Origin: Paenibacillus wulumuqiensis
GTDB lineage: Bacteria; Bacillota; Bacilli; Paenibacillales; Paenibacillaceae
NCBI RefSeq assembly: GCF_000971965.1
Contig: NZ_KQ040794.1
Span: forward strand, 69,150-133,149
Direction of reading: 5' to 3'
DNA length: 64,000 nucleotides
Within the stretch, counting starts at the first letter, position 1. Each line of letters opens with the position of its first letter. The notes below the pieces were generated by a model. The model saw only the letters and a list, made by a program, of their open reading frames with translations, did not search any database and was not told where the DNA came from. A program made the translations under genes and the position numbers. This document shows positions 1 through 9,719 of this stretch, in pieces.

Positions 1-58
1 ACGATTGGAAGTAGGCGTCACAAGCGTCTCGAGGGTTCGAATCCCTCTCTCTCCGCCA
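1..58 (+). tRNA. tRNA-Ser (GGA), 3' part only
   Basis: The 3' portion of a class II tRNA: a long variable arm (GGCGTC/GCGTCT region), a T arm with GTTCGAAT, the acceptor strand CTCTCC and an encoded CCA. The 5' half lies before the window. The anticodon region reads ATTGGAAG and is followed almost at once by the variable arm, so the 3' strand of the anticodon stem seems to be missing (see findings). It is the first gene of a nine-tRNA cluster. Confidence 0.65.
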
Positions 59-144
59 GAATGATTATTTTCTCTCTGTATCCAATAAAATCATTGTTGA
101 ATCATCAAATACATGTTAGTATAGCATATAATGCATATTACCAT

Positions 145-216
145 GGCCCGTTGGTCAAGGGGTTAAGACACCTCCCTTTCACGGAGGTAACAGGGGTTCG
201 AATCCCCTACGGGTCA
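145..216 (+). tRNA. tRNA-Glu (TTC)
   Basis: A complete 72-nt cloverleaf. The acceptor GGCCCGT pairs with ACGGGTC, the anticodon loop is CCTTTCA with anticodon TTC, and the T loop is GTTCGAAT. No CCA is encoded, so it must be added after transcription. Confidence 0.96.
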
Positions 217-224
217 TTATTTAT

Positions 225-300
225 GGAGACTTAGCTCAGCTGGGAGAGCATCTGCCTTACAAGCAGAGGGTCGGGGGTTCGATCCCCTCAGTCTCCACCA
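225..300 (+). tRNA. tRNA-Val (TAC)
   Basis: A complete tRNA. The acceptor GGAGACT pairs with AGTCTCC, the anticodon is TAC in the loop CTTACAA, the T loop is GTTCGATC, and CCA is encoded. Confidence 0.97.
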
Positions 301-321
301 TAGATACTTTTTGCATGATGA

Positions 322-395
<74 letters not shown>

Positions 396-402
396 TAGTT
401 TT

Positions 403-478
403 GGAACCGTGGTGTAGGGGTTAACATGCCTGCCTGTCACGCAGGAGATCGCGGGTTCAAATCCCGTCGGTTCCGCCA
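403..478 (+). tRNA. tRNA-Asp (GTC)
   Basis: The acceptor GGAACCG pairs with CGGTTCC. The anticodon GTC lies in CTGTCAC, the T loop is GTTCAAAT, and CCA is encoded. Confidence 0.97.
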
Positions 479-579
479 TTTTTTTCTTGGGTATTCATCA
501 GTGAATTAACCAGAGAAATAAAGCTGATAATCAATTGGATTATCAAGTTAATGCAGTATGTAGATGTACAAGATTTTTT

Positions 580-654
580 GCGGACGTGGCTCAGCGGTAG
601 AGCATCGCCTTGCCAAGGCGAGGGTCGCGGGTTCGATTCCCGTCGTCCGCTCCA
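580..654 (+). tRNA. tRNA-Gly (GCC)
   Basis: The acceptor GCGGACG pairs with CGTCCGC. The anticodon GCC lies in CTTGCCAAG, the T loop is GTTCGATT, and CCA is encoded. Confidence 0.97.
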
Positions 655-659
655 TTTAT

Positions 660-736
660 GCGCCCTTAGCTCAGCTGGATAGAGCGTTTGACTACGAATC
701 AAAAGGTCAGGAGTTCGAATCTCTTAGGGCGCGCCA
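660..736 (+). tRNA. tRNA-Arg (ACG)
   Basis: The acceptor GCGCCCT pairs with AGGGCGC. The anticodon ACG lies in CTACGAA; its A34 is expected to be deaminated to inosine. The T loop is GTTCGAAT and CCA is encoded. Confidence 0.96.
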
Positions 737-763
737 TTTATCATTTTGAAAGACCACATATTT

Positions 764-843
764 GCCGGTGTGGCGGAATTGGCAGACGCGCGCGACTCAA
801 AATCGTGAGGGAAACCGTGGGGGTTCGAGTCCCTTCACCGGCA
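764..843 (+). tRNA. tRNA-Leu (CAA)
   Basis: A class II tRNA with a long variable arm. The acceptor GCCGGTG pairs with CACCGGC, and the anticodon loop CTCAAAA gives CAA, reading UUG. No CCA is encoded. Confidence 0.94.
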
Positions 844-849
844 TATCAT

Positions 850-923
850 CGGGATGTAGCTCAGCTTGGTAGAGCACCTGGTTTGGGACCAGGGGGTCGC
901 ATGTTCAAATCGTGTCATCCCGA
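850..923 (+). tRNA. tRNA-Pro (TGG)
   Basis: The acceptor CGGGATG pairs with CATCCCG. The anticodon TGG lies in TTTGGGA and the T loop is GTTCAAAT. No CCA is encoded. It is the last tRNA of the cluster and is followed directly by a terminator. Confidence 0.95.
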
Positions 924-929
924 TATGCA

Positions 930-964
930 AAAGCATCACTCTTATAGAGTGGTGCTTTTTTATT
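930..964 (+). terminator. terminator of the tRNA cluster
   Basis: The arms AAGCATCACTCT and AGAGTGGTGCTT form a hairpin with a TATA loop, followed by a run of T. It lies 7 nt after tRNA-Pro. Confidence 0.9.
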
Positions 965-1414
965 TTATCGTAGTATTTACTAAGGTTTACGGAAATTTCT
1001 CCTTTATTAATTTGGTGATTTACTGGTATTGATTTTTATTAGTTTGTTAAGCTGATTTTATTACCGAATTTATTTAAAAGTTCCGTAGCCTGAGTAAACT
1101 TGTTTTTGCTATAATAAAAAAATGATACATATGTTCGCCTATTTGGCTTATCATATAGTATGATGGACGGAAGAGAACGATTTAATTAGCATGTATTGAT
1201 TGGATATTTTCATGGACATTTTGCTGGAAAGTAAATGAAGGCATAGTAAACAAGGGCACAGTCCCCATGGAAATGAAGACATAGTGAATCGCTGATTACT
1301 ATGCCGCTGAAGTGTAGCCTATCAGATGATTCGGATATGCACTCAGAGAGTTTGTTACGAATAAAGATTTGCAAATTATAGATCGTTAGAATGCAGAATA
1401 AGGGAGAGATAAGT
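965..1414. other. AT-rich intergenic region before ruvC
   Basis: No convincing gene. A TATAAT at 1110-1115 has no good -35 element. One perfect 10-bp inverted repeat (GGCATAGTAA at 1240-1249 and TTACTATGCC at 1296-1305) encloses 46 nt, which include a partial direct copy of CATAGT. Its function is unknown. Confidence 0.5.
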
Positions 1415-1918
1415 TTGCGTATTTTGGGGATTGACCCGGGGATCGCGATTGTCGGGTTTGGGTTTATTGATAAAAACGGGAGCAAACTGACACCGGTTCA
1501 ATATGGGTGTATTCAGACTGAGGCTCATACACCGGATGAAGAACGGCTAGTGCATGTATATGAAGCTATGATACAGTTGATCGACAAGTATGAGCCGGAC
1601 GCTGTTGCTTTTGAAAAGCTGTTTTTTAGTCGGAATGTGACTACAGCAATGTCTGTCAGTCAAGCACGGGGCGTCTCCATATTGGCGGCTGCACAGCGTG
1701 GACTGCCTATCGGAGAATATACACCGATGCAGGTCAAACAGGCTATTGTTGGCTACGGTAAAGCAGAAAAAAGACAAGTGCAGGAGATGGTACGAATGTT
1801 TTTGAACCTGCAAAAAGTTCCAAAGCCGGATGATGTTGCGGATGCACTGGCTGTTGCCGTGTGTCATGCCCATTCCTATGTATTGAATTCTAAATTAAAT
1901 GAGGTACTCAAAAAATGA
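1415..1918 (+). CDS. ruvC: Holliday junction endonuclease RuvC
   Basis: RuvC resolves Holliday junctions made by RuvAB during recombinational repair. The TTG start at 1415 is chosen because AAGGGAGAG lies 6 nt upstream and the product then begins MRILGIDPG, as in the family; the ATG at 1391 would add eight unconserved residues. The acidic catalytic set is visible: D7, E67, D140 and D143, matching the E. coli D7/E66/D138/D141 pattern. The 167-aa length is normal. The stop overlaps the ruvA start (ATGA). Bacillus subtilis uses RecU instead of RuvC, so this gene also separates the organism from that genus. Confidence 0.95.
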   Translation: MRILGIDPGIAIVGFGFIDKNGSKLTPVQYGCIQTEAHTPDEERLVHVYEAMIQLIDKYEPDAVAFEKLFFSRNVTTAMSVSQARGVSILAAAQRGLPIGEYTPMQVKQAIVGYGKAEKRQVQEMVRMFLNLQKVPKPDDVADALAVAVCHAHSYVLNSKLNEVLKK

Positions 1919-2532
1919 TTGATTATTTGCGCGGGCCTCTGGTCCATCTCGAGAATGAATATATTGTAATGGATATTAATGGTATCGGGTATCGGGTATT
2001 TTGTCCGAATCCATTTGCCTGGGCCAAGCATACGGGAGAGATTACGGTCTACACTCATCATCATGTGCGCGAAGATGCTATACAGTTGTTTGGTTTTCCA
2101 AGTCGGGACGAACAGAAGCTGTTTCGTAAATTGATTGAAGTCTCGGGTATCGGTCCACGGGTAGCTCTTGGGATTCTGAGCGGTGGCACTCCGGAAGGTG
2201 TCATTACAGCCATTTACCAGGAGAATATTACTTTCCTGACCAAGCTGCCCGGCATTGGCAAGAAAACGGCTCAACGTATGATTCTGGACCTTAAGGACAA
2301 GCTGGATGGTATTGGCGACGGACTTATCGCTACAGGTTTATTTGCACAGGCAGAATCTCCATTGGCTGCTTCAGGAGATGTATGGCCGGAAGTTCGTGAA
2401 GGACTCAAAGCACTCGGCTACACAGAGACCGAGCTGGATCGTATATGGCAAACACTGAAGCATGAAGTATTCCCGGAAGATACAGCCGATTCCGTAATGA
2501 AACGTGCACTGAAAATGCTGTATACTGGATAA
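1915..2532 (+). CDS. ruvA: Holliday junction DNA helicase subunit RuvA
   Basis: RuvA binds four-way junctions as a tetramer and loads RuvB. The 205-aa protein has an N-terminal OB-like part (MIDYLRGPLVHLE), two helix-hairpin-helix motifs (SGIGPRVALGIL and LPGIGKKTAQRMI) and a C-terminal RuvB-binding domain (residues ~150-205) ending in KRALKMLY, typical of the family. The start overlaps the ruvC stop by 4 nt, which suggests translational coupling. Confidence 0.97.
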   Translation: MIDYLRGPLVHLENEYIVMDINGIGYRVFCPNPFAWAKHTGEITVYTHHHVREDAIQLFGFPSRDEQKLFRKLIEVSGIGPRVALGILSGGTPEGVITAIYQENITFLTKLPGIGKKTAQRMILDLKDKLDGIGDGLIATGLFAQAESPLAASGDVWPEVREGLKALGYTETELDRIWQTLKHEVFPEDTADSVMKRALKMLYTG

Positions 2533-2621
2533 CATAGCGAATTGGACTGGATATAATAATTGGGATAAATATACGCTTTAGAGATTGAGATACGAAATGT
2601 AATGAGAGGGGAGCGATAAAG

Positions 2622-3638
2622 ATGACGGATGACCGCATTATATCGGCTAACTTGATGATGGAAGACCAAGCGGTGGAACTCAGTCTGCGTCCCCGTTACC
2701 TGGCAGAGTACATTGGTCAGAGCCGGGTAAAGGAAAACCTGAAAATTTATATTGAAGCGGCAAAGATGCGGGGTGAAGCACTGGATCATGTGCTGCTCTA
2801 TGGTCCGCCAGGACTCGGTAAAACGACACTTGCCAACATTATTGCTAATGAACTGGGTGTTAACCTGCGTACGACCTCCGGACCGGCAATCGAGCGTCCG
2901 GGCGATCTGGCAGCACTGCTGACCAATCTGCAGGATGGAGATGTTCTGTTTATTGATGAGATTCATCGATTAAACCGATCGGTGGAAGAAGTATTGTATC
3001 CGGCGATGGAAGATTCTGCACTGGATATTATGATCGGAAAAGGACCCAGTGCGCGTTCGGTACGGCTGGATCTTCCGCCATTTACACTGATCGGGGCAAC
3101 GACCAGAGCAGGCTTGCTGTCTGCGCCGCTGCGTGACCGATTTGGTGTAGTCAGCCGCTTGGAGTTCTACACGGTCGATGAGCTGACCTTTATCGTTAGC
3201 CGTGGGGCGGATATTTTGGGAATAGAAATTCTGGGAGATGCTGCCGAAGAGATTGCTCTGCGGGGAAGAGGAACACCGCGGATTGCGAACCGGCTGCTCA
3301 AACGGGTAAGGGATTATGCACAGGTACGTGGCGATGGGATCATTACGCCGGAGATTGCTGCGGAATCGCTCGATATGTTGCAGGTGGATCCATGCGGACT
3401 GGATCAAATTGACCACAAAATGCTGGAAGCGATGATTCACAGCTTCCGCGGTGGACCGGTGGGACTTGATACGATTGCAGCCACGATCGGAGAAGAAGGC
3501 CAGACGATTGAAGATGTGTACGAGCCGTATCTGCTGCAGCTCGGATTTTTGCAGCGTACTCCGCGTGGTCGTGTCGTTACACCAAAAGCTTACAGTCATC
3601 TGGGTATACCCATGCCGGAAGACTTGAAGGGTAAATAA
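2622..3638 (+). CDS. ruvB: Holliday junction branch-migration ATPase RuvB
   Basis: RuvB is the hexameric AAA+ motor that drives branch migration with RuvA. The protein has 338 aa. Walker A is [10 protein letters not shown] at residues 61-70, Walker B is VLFIDEIHR with D112/E113, sensor 1 is IGATTRAG, and a winged-helix C-terminus ends near [15 protein letters not shown] lies upstream of the ATG. It sits 90 nt after ruvA and is the last gene before a terminator. Confidence 0.98.
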   Translation: MTDDRIISANLMMEDQAVELSLRPRYLAEYIGQSRVKENLKIYIEAAKMRGEALDHVLLYGPPGLGKTTLANIIANELGVNLRTTSGPAIERPGDLAALLTNLQDGDVLFIDEIHRLNRSVEEVLYPAMEDSALDIMIGKGPSARSVRLDLPPFTLIGATTRAGLLSAPLRDRFGVVSRLEFYTVDELTFIVSRGADILGIEILGDAAEEIALRGRGTPRIANRLLKRVRDYAQVRGDGIITPEIAAESLDMLQVDPCGLDQIDHKMLEAMIHSFRGGPVGLDTIAATIGEEGQTIEDVYEPYLLQLGFLQRTPRGRVVTPKAYSHLGIPMPEDLKGK

Positions 3639-3698
3639 ACAAAAGTCATGTTATAATAGAGGCTCTGATATGTAGATAGAATCTCTGAATAGCGCCAA

Positions 3699-3745
3699 GC
3701 CTGTTATTTATAGAGTGTTATCTTCTATAAATGACAGGTTTTTTA
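3699..3745 (+). terminator. terminator of ruvCAB
   Basis: A 14-bp hairpin with one wobble pair (CCTGTTATTTATAG / CTATAAATGACAGG), followed by TTTTTTATTTTG. Confidence 0.92.
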
Positions 3746-4008
3746 TTTTGTTTGTATTTGTATTTATATTCGTATTTGTGTAAGTAGTGGATAGTTGTGC
3801 TGCAGGTATAAATTTGTATCATCCATGTATATGGTATCGTTAATATGTGTGTGGTCGTTCCGGTAGTCAATGGAGTGATTTTATAGTGTTGGATATCTAT
3901 GTTCTGTAGGAGTCTGTACTTTTGGAATAGACTTGTATAAGGATTTGAAAATAGTTATTTAATCGTTTGGACCGGGCAGCAAGTCATTTATGCTGTTCCT
4001 GCGTATAA

Positions 4009-4142
4009 TGAGTAGTGAGTAGTGAGTAGTGAGTAGTGAGTAGTGAGTAGTGAGTAGTGAGTAGTGAGTAGTGAGTAGTGAGTAGTGAGTAGTGAGTAGT
4101 GAGTAGTGAGTAGTGAGTAGTGAGTAGTGAGTAGTGAGTAGT
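4009..4142 (+). repeat. TGAGTAG x19 tandem repeat
   Basis: Nineteen perfect copies of the 7-bp unit TGAGTAG with no mismatch. The array ends 12 bp before a likely -35 element. The lack of any mismatch suggests a recently active slippage tract. Confidence 0.98.
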
Positions 4143-4154
4143 CGGTAATGGACC

Positions 4155-4182
4155 TTGAGATCGTTGTGCGCTAATATATATT
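4155..4182 (+). promoter_or_regulatory. possible sigma-A promoter of the SpoIID/LytB gene
   Basis: TTGAGA, a 16-bp spacer, then TATATT. It lies directly downstream of the heptanucleotide array and about 210 nt upstream of the coding start. Confidence 0.45.
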
Positions 4183-4394
4183 GGATTATTTGCTGACCAG
4201 CTTGGTATCTATAAAGTCAATTGATGGATCAGCCAAGATACTCAATATGTTATGAATTTCAATTGACGTGTTATAGGGTGCAGTCGATATCTCATAAAAG
4301 TTAGTCAATGCACGATGAAATGTGAATGGTGTATGAAGAGTCTGCTGAATGATCCATGAGGATCTTTTTGGAGCACAGGGAAAGGAAGATGACG

Positions 4395-6719
4395 ATGGCA
4401 AAATTTGCAATATTGCAGAGACGATCTCAGGAGGAGCCGATCAGGAGTAATCACAGTCATCCAGATGGTCAACTGGATATGCATAGCTTGGCGCAAGGTC
4501 ACTATCCGGTACAGGTTGATCATGATTCTGATTGTACACAGGAACGATTAGAAGTACAGTCTTGTGCCGCCTCAGAACCCTGTAGACGGCATGCCAAAAT
4601 GGCAAACCAGCACAAGTACAGCCGCAGTTACGGTTCGGCGCTGCGCAAAATGGCTGTACGTACAGCAGGCGTACTTGCGCTCGCAGCAGTGCTTATAATC
4701 GGCTATGCGGCACCTTCTTATGCAGCAGGAGCAGCAGATGATGAGATACGGGTCGGGATATTTTTTAATGGTGGCAGTACGTATACCTCCATCGTGCCCG
4801 TCGTGAATGTGAAATCTGCAAGCGATCTGGAACTGGGGGAGATGAACGGCAAGACGTTTGATTCCTGGCTGACGATCGGGAAGCAGGCAAGCTTTGGCAT
4901 TGATGGGTATCGGGTCAAAGTACTGGAGACTTCCGATTTCTCCACTGCAGCAGCAGGGATCAAACTGCTGCAGCCTACAAGCGACAAACCGATCGTATTT
5001 ACTTCTTCCAAAAACGGCAGTACGGTCTATCAGCTGTACACCGGCATGTATGCTACCGAAGCGAATGCTGCCACGGCAGCTTCCCGTGTAAGTTCAACGG
5101 TACGTTCCCTGCTGAGCGGTCAGACGCCCTCTGTCAAAGGCAGTATGCATCTGTCTGCTGGCAGTTATGGGAGTGAAGCTCAGGCACAATCGGCATTGGC
5201 TGCTGCACAAAATGCCGGGCTGGATGCGTTTATCGCCCTCACGCACAGCAGTGGACAGCTTACTTATAATGTATGGGTAGGCGAGGAGGCGAACAGTGCC
5301 GGTCTTGGCGCTGTAAAGGCTGCTGCGGCGGCAGTACTGCCTGATGTGTCTTTGACAACCGTAAGCAGCACCGAGTCGGCTCTGATCATCCGGCAAAATG
5401 TAACTTCAAGCATTACGAGTCCTTCCCCGGTCGATCATTATATCGTAAGCGGCAGTAAAGCGGTGATACGACTCAAAGGAAGCGATGCCGGCACCCAGGT
5501 CACCGAACGTTCTGCCCGTTCTTACCGCGGCGACTTTGAAATTAGTAATTATAACGGACAGCTCGCCTGGATCAATGTACTGCCGATGGAAGATTATCTC
5601 TATTCTGTCGTAGGGGGCGAGGTATCTGCTTCCTGGCCTGCAGAAGCGCTCAAAGCACAGGCTGTGGCAGCACGCAGTTATGCTCGCTCCCAGGAAGGCA
5701 CATCACGGTTTAAAATAGCGGATGTGGTCGATGGCACGCTCAGCCAGGCATATAATGGAGTCAGTGCAGAGGACAAGCGTATTATCAAAGCGGTGGATGA
5801 TACGGCCGGCGAACTGGTCATGAAAAATAATAAGGTGCTGGAGACCATTTTCTCCGCCAATGCCGGCGGGATGAGCGCCGATAATTCGGAAGTATGGAAA
5901 GGCAGCGGAGATGCCTATGTCAGCGTCATATCTGATGGGGATGCAGCCGCACAGGCCAATCTCAAAAAATGGTATCATGTACTGCTGAATAACGGTGATT
6001 CCGGTTATATCCGGGAAGATAACGCCAAGCTTGCAGGCAAGCAGACCGAGGCTGGATTGGATTACATGACGGTGACTGCCAAAAACACCAATGTACGCGA
6101 ACTGCCGGTCGTACAAAACAGCGTCAAAGCGGTCGCCCAGCTGAATCCGGGAGATCAGGCGGTTGTGCTGGAAATCGTACCGGAATCCAACAGCTATGAA
6201 TGGATTCGTGGTCCGTATACATCTGCCCAGCTGTTGTCTGCCCTGAAAGGTAAAACAGCATCCAGTCTGCCATCTACGATTACTTCCATTCAGGTCAGCG
6301 AACGCGGCCCATCCGGGCGTGTGACGGAGATTAAGGTCAATGGAAGCGTCGTGAATGTGAAGTATCCGGATATGTTCCGCTCGGCACTGAATGGTCTGCC
6401 AAGTACATTATTCGATGTGGTGCATACCGAGAAATATACGGTAATCGGCGCCGGCAGCAGTCAGAATGAATTGCCTGCAGCAGGAGTAGTCATTCTGGGA
6501 GCCTCGGGACAGGGTAAAGGCACTTCATCCACCGTCATTATGAACGGTGACGGAAACGCTCGTGTCACCGAGCCGGGAGGCTTTCTGTTCACCGGACGCG
6601 GTAATGGCCATGGACTGGGGCTGTCGCAATGGGGTGCCAAAGGCATGGCTGACAAGGGTTTTGGTTATAAAGAAATTTTACAGCATTATTATAAAGGTGC
6701 AGTAATTACGAAAGGATAA
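4395..6719 (+). CDS. SpoIID/LytB domain protein, membrane-anchored or exported
   Basis: A relative of SpoIID (a lytic transglycosylase of engulfment) and LytB (amidase enhancer), so a role in peptidoglycan remodelling is likely. A hydrophobic segment (LALAAVLIIGYAAPSYAA) lies about 100 residues in. It is followed by a region resembling SPOR repeats (YQLYTGMYATEANA..., LSAGSYGSEAQAQ...), then the SpoIID core INVLPMEDYLYSVVGGEV, with the Glu expected to be catalytic, AQAVAARSYA, and the C-terminal motif GRGNGHGLGLSQWGAKGMA. The ATG at 4395 is chosen for AAAGGAAG 6 nt upstream; 4389 is possible. The ~68-residue basic/polar stretch before the hydrophobic segment is odd. An ATG at 4599 would give a normal signal peptide but has no good ribosome-binding site. 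Adjacent to queA. Confidence 0.85.
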   Translation: MAKFAILQRRSQEEPIRSNHSHPDGQLDMHSLAQGHYPVQVDHDSDCTQERLEVQSCAASEPCRRHAKMANQHKYSRSYGSALRKMAVRTAGVLALAAVLIIGYAAPSYAAGAADDEIRVGIFFNGGSTYTSIVPVVNVKSASDLELGEMNGKTFDSWLTIGKQASFGIDGYRVKVLETSDFSTAAAGIKLLQPTSDKPIVFTSSKNGSTVYQLYTGMYATEANAATAASRVSSTVRSLLSGQTPSVKGSMHLSAGSYGSEAQAQSALAAAQNAGLDAFIALTHSSGQLTYNVWVGEEANSAGLGAVKAAAAAVLPDVSLTTVSSTESALIIRQNVTSSITSPSPVDHYIVSGSKAVIRLKGSDAGTQVTERSARSYRGDFEISNYNGQLAWINVLPMEDYLYSVVGGEVSASWPAEALKAQAVAARSYARSQEGTSRFKIADVVDGTLSQAYNGVSAEDKRIIKAVDDTAGELVMKNNKVLETIFSANAGGMSADNSEVWKGSGDAYVSVISDGDAAAQANLKKWYHVLLNNGDSGYIREDNAKLAGKQTEAGLDYMTVTAKNTNVRELPVVQNSVKAVAQLNPGDQAVVLEIVPESNSYEWIRGPYTSAQLLSALKGKTASSLPSTITSIQVSERGPSGRVTEIKVNGSVVNVKYPDMFRSALNGLPSTLFDVVHTEKYTVIGAGSSQNELPAAGVVILGASGQGKGTSSTVIMNGDGNARVTEPGGFLFTGRGNGHGLGLSQWGAKGMADKGFGYKEILQHYYKGAVITKG

Positions 6720-7754
6720 ATGAAGATGAAAGTGGATATGTATGATTTTGACCTGCCGGAGCATTTGATTGCGCAGGTACCTCTCAAAGAGCGGACAGCT
6801 TCCCGTCTGTTGACGCTGAATAAAGTAACCGGTGAAGTGCAGCATGAGCATTTTGCTGATATTATTAACTATTTCAATGAGGGAGATACATTGATTCTGA
6901 ACGATACACGGGTAATCCCGGCGCGTCTGTTCGGAACCAAAAAGGATACCGGAGCCAAAGCAGAGGTTTTGCTGCTGACCCAGCTGGAAGGTGACCGCTG
7001 GGAAGCGCTCGTCAAGCCGGGCAAAAAGATCAAAACCGGCGCGGTCATTCATTTCAGTGATGAACTGGAAGCGGTGATTGAAGAAGAAGGCGATATGGGG
7101 ATGCGCGTGTTATCCTTCCGGTATGAAGGAATTTTCCAGGAGATTCTGGACCGTCTGGGAGAAATGCCGCTGCCTCCTTATATCAAGGAAACGCTGGACG
7201 ATCGTGAACGTTATCAGACGGTATATGCCAAAAATGAAGGTTCTGCAGCTGCACCTACAGCCGGTCTTCATTTCACGACAGAACTGCTGGATCAGATCCG
7301 GGCAAAAGGGGTACAGATCGGCTTTGTGACGCTGCATGTCGGTCTCGGAACATTCCGTCCGATGAGTGCAGAGACAGTCGAAGAGCATGTGATGCATGAA
7401 GAGTATTACTCTCTGCCTGCCGAGACGGCGAAGCTGCTGAACGAGACCAAAGCTCGCGGCGGCCGGGTGATTGCGGTAGGTACCACTTCAGCGCGTACGC
7501 TGGAGACGGTGGCACGTGATTTTCAGGATCGTCCGCTGGAAGCTGCAAGCGGATGGACACAGATCTTTATTTATCCGGGGCATACTTTTGGTCTGGTGGA
7601 TGCGATGATTACCAATTTCCATTTGCCGAAATCCACGCTGGTCATGCTCGTAAGTGCGCTTGCCGGACGAGAGCATATTATGGCTGCCTACCAGGCGGCG
7701 ATTGAACAGGAATACCGATTCTTCAGCTTTGGGGATGCAATGTTCATTTATTAA
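6720..7754 (+). CDS. queA: S-adenosylmethionine:tRNA ribosyltransferase-isomerase QueA
   Basis: QueA transfers the ribosyl part of SAM onto preQ1 at the wobble base of tRNAs for Asp, Asn, His and Tyr, making epoxyqueuosine. The 344-aa product shows family signatures [43 protein letters not shown] and [13 protein letters not shown]. The ATG abuts the stop of the preceding gene (TAAATG); AAAGGA is just upstream and ATG 6726 is an alternative. It shares its pathway with tgt downstream. Confidence 0.97.
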   Translation: MKMKVDMYDFDLPEHLIAQVPLKERTASRLLTLNKVTGEVQHEHFADIINYFNEGDTLILNDTRVIPARLFGTKKDTGAKAEVLLLTQLEGDRWEALVKPGKKIKTGAVIHFSDELEAVIEEEGDMGMRVLSFRYEGIFQEILDRLGEMPLPPYIKETLDDRERYQTVYAKNEGSAAAPTAGLHFTTELLDQIRAKGVQIGFVTLHVGLGTFRPMSAETVEEHVMHEEYYSLPAETAKLLNETKARGGRVIAVGTTSARTLETVARDFQDRPLEAASGWTQIFIYPGHTFGLVDAMITNFHLPKSTLVMLVSALAGREHIMAAYQAAIEQEYRFFSFGDAMFIY

Positions 7755-7847
7755 TGAATGAACGATTGTAAATAATAAATATATCAGTACGAACATATAT
7801 TGTGCTTAATAGGGTTGCTCCGTTATAATTAAATGTCGGTTGATCGC

Positions 7848-7868
7848 AGGACCGGTACTGCCGGTCCT
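7848..7868. other. short hairpin between queA and tgt
   Basis: A perfect inverted repeat, AGGACCGG/CCGGTCCT, with a 5-nt loop. It has no T run, so it is more likely a processing or stability hairpin than a terminator. A TATAAT at 7824-7829 lies just before it with only a weak -35. Confidence 0.5.
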
Positions 7869-7886
7869 ATCTGCTTTGCCTATTAA

Positions 7887-9053
<1,167 letters not shown>

Positions 9054-9137
9054 GCCGATCTTTACATCATAAAGAACATCGGATGATGCACCGGATAATC
9101 GCTGTATATTTGGCCGATCAACAAACGGAAACACTTC

Positions 9138-9157
9138 GGGAACCGGAATTCCGGTCC
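9138..9157. other. palindrome before yajC
   Basis: GGG-AA-CCGGAATTCCGG-T-CCC, a compact palindrome 30 nt before yajC. It has no T run. It may shape the tgt-yajC mRNA, but no function can be assigned. Confidence 0.4.
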
Positions 9158-9186
9158 CCGGTTTATATCAAAAAGGGGGCAATACC

Positions 9187-9504
9187 ATGTTTAATGTAGC
9201 AGCAGCCGCTGGTGGCGGTACCGGAATTTTGGGAGCTATCGTTCCATTTGTATTGATGTTTGTTGTATTCTATTTCCTGCTGATTCGTCCTCAGCAAAAG
9301 AAACAAAAGCAGCGCAACCTGATGCTGAACACACTCGGCAAAGGCGACAAAGTGGTAACTATCGGTGGTCTGCACGGTACGATCACTGAAATCACAGACG
9401 ATATTGTTGTACTTCGTGTAAACGATGTCACCAAGCTGACATTTGATCGTTCGGCAATCAGCCATGCGACAGCCAAAGACACAGCTCCAGCTGCCAAAGT
9501 CTAA
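9187..9504 (+). CDS. yajC: Sec translocase accessory subunit YajC
   Basis: YajC is a small inner-membrane protein that associates with SecDF near SecYEG. The 105-aa product has one transmembrane helix (residues ~14-36, ending YFLLIRPQQKKQK, the family hallmark) and a soluble domain with GDKVVTIGGLHGTI. AAAGGGGG precedes the ATG. The tgt-yajC-secDF order is conserved in many bacteria; here two extra genes separate yajC from secD. Confidence 0.96.
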   Translation: MFNVAAAAGGGTGILGAIVPFVLMFVVFYFLLIRPQQKKQKQRNLMLNTLGKGDKVVTIGGLHGTITEITDDIVVLRVNDVTKLTFDRSAISHATAKDTAPAAKV

Positions 9505-9553
9505 GGATATCCGGTTGATTTCGGAACCGATTCATCTATAGTGTAGTCATAAG

Positions 9554-9585
9554 AAGCGGACCTGCCTGCAGGTCTGCTTTTTTTA
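9554..9585 (+). terminator. terminator after yajC
   Basis: AGCGGACCTGC/GCAGGTCTGCT hairpin followed by seven T. Confidence 0.9.
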
Positions 9586-9719
9586 TGGCTGCTGCTGTCA
9601 ATTAGGCTTTGCTATCCCGAATAAAATTCATTATCATAGGGAATTGAACTGAGCCTGTACAGAAATCTTTTTATATAAGAGCTTGGACTGGATAAAGGAA
9701 CGAAGAAAGGATGTGTCTT

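Larger units (their letters stand above)
3746..4394. other. Non-coding region with a heptanucleotide tract
   Basis: Apart from the TGAGTAG tandem array, a likely promoter just after it, and short runs of the type TATTTGTATTTATATT near 3750-3775, no gene is seen. Every forward frame is closed across the array, because a 7-bp unit containing TGA and TAG puts stops into all three frames. Confidence 0.6.
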
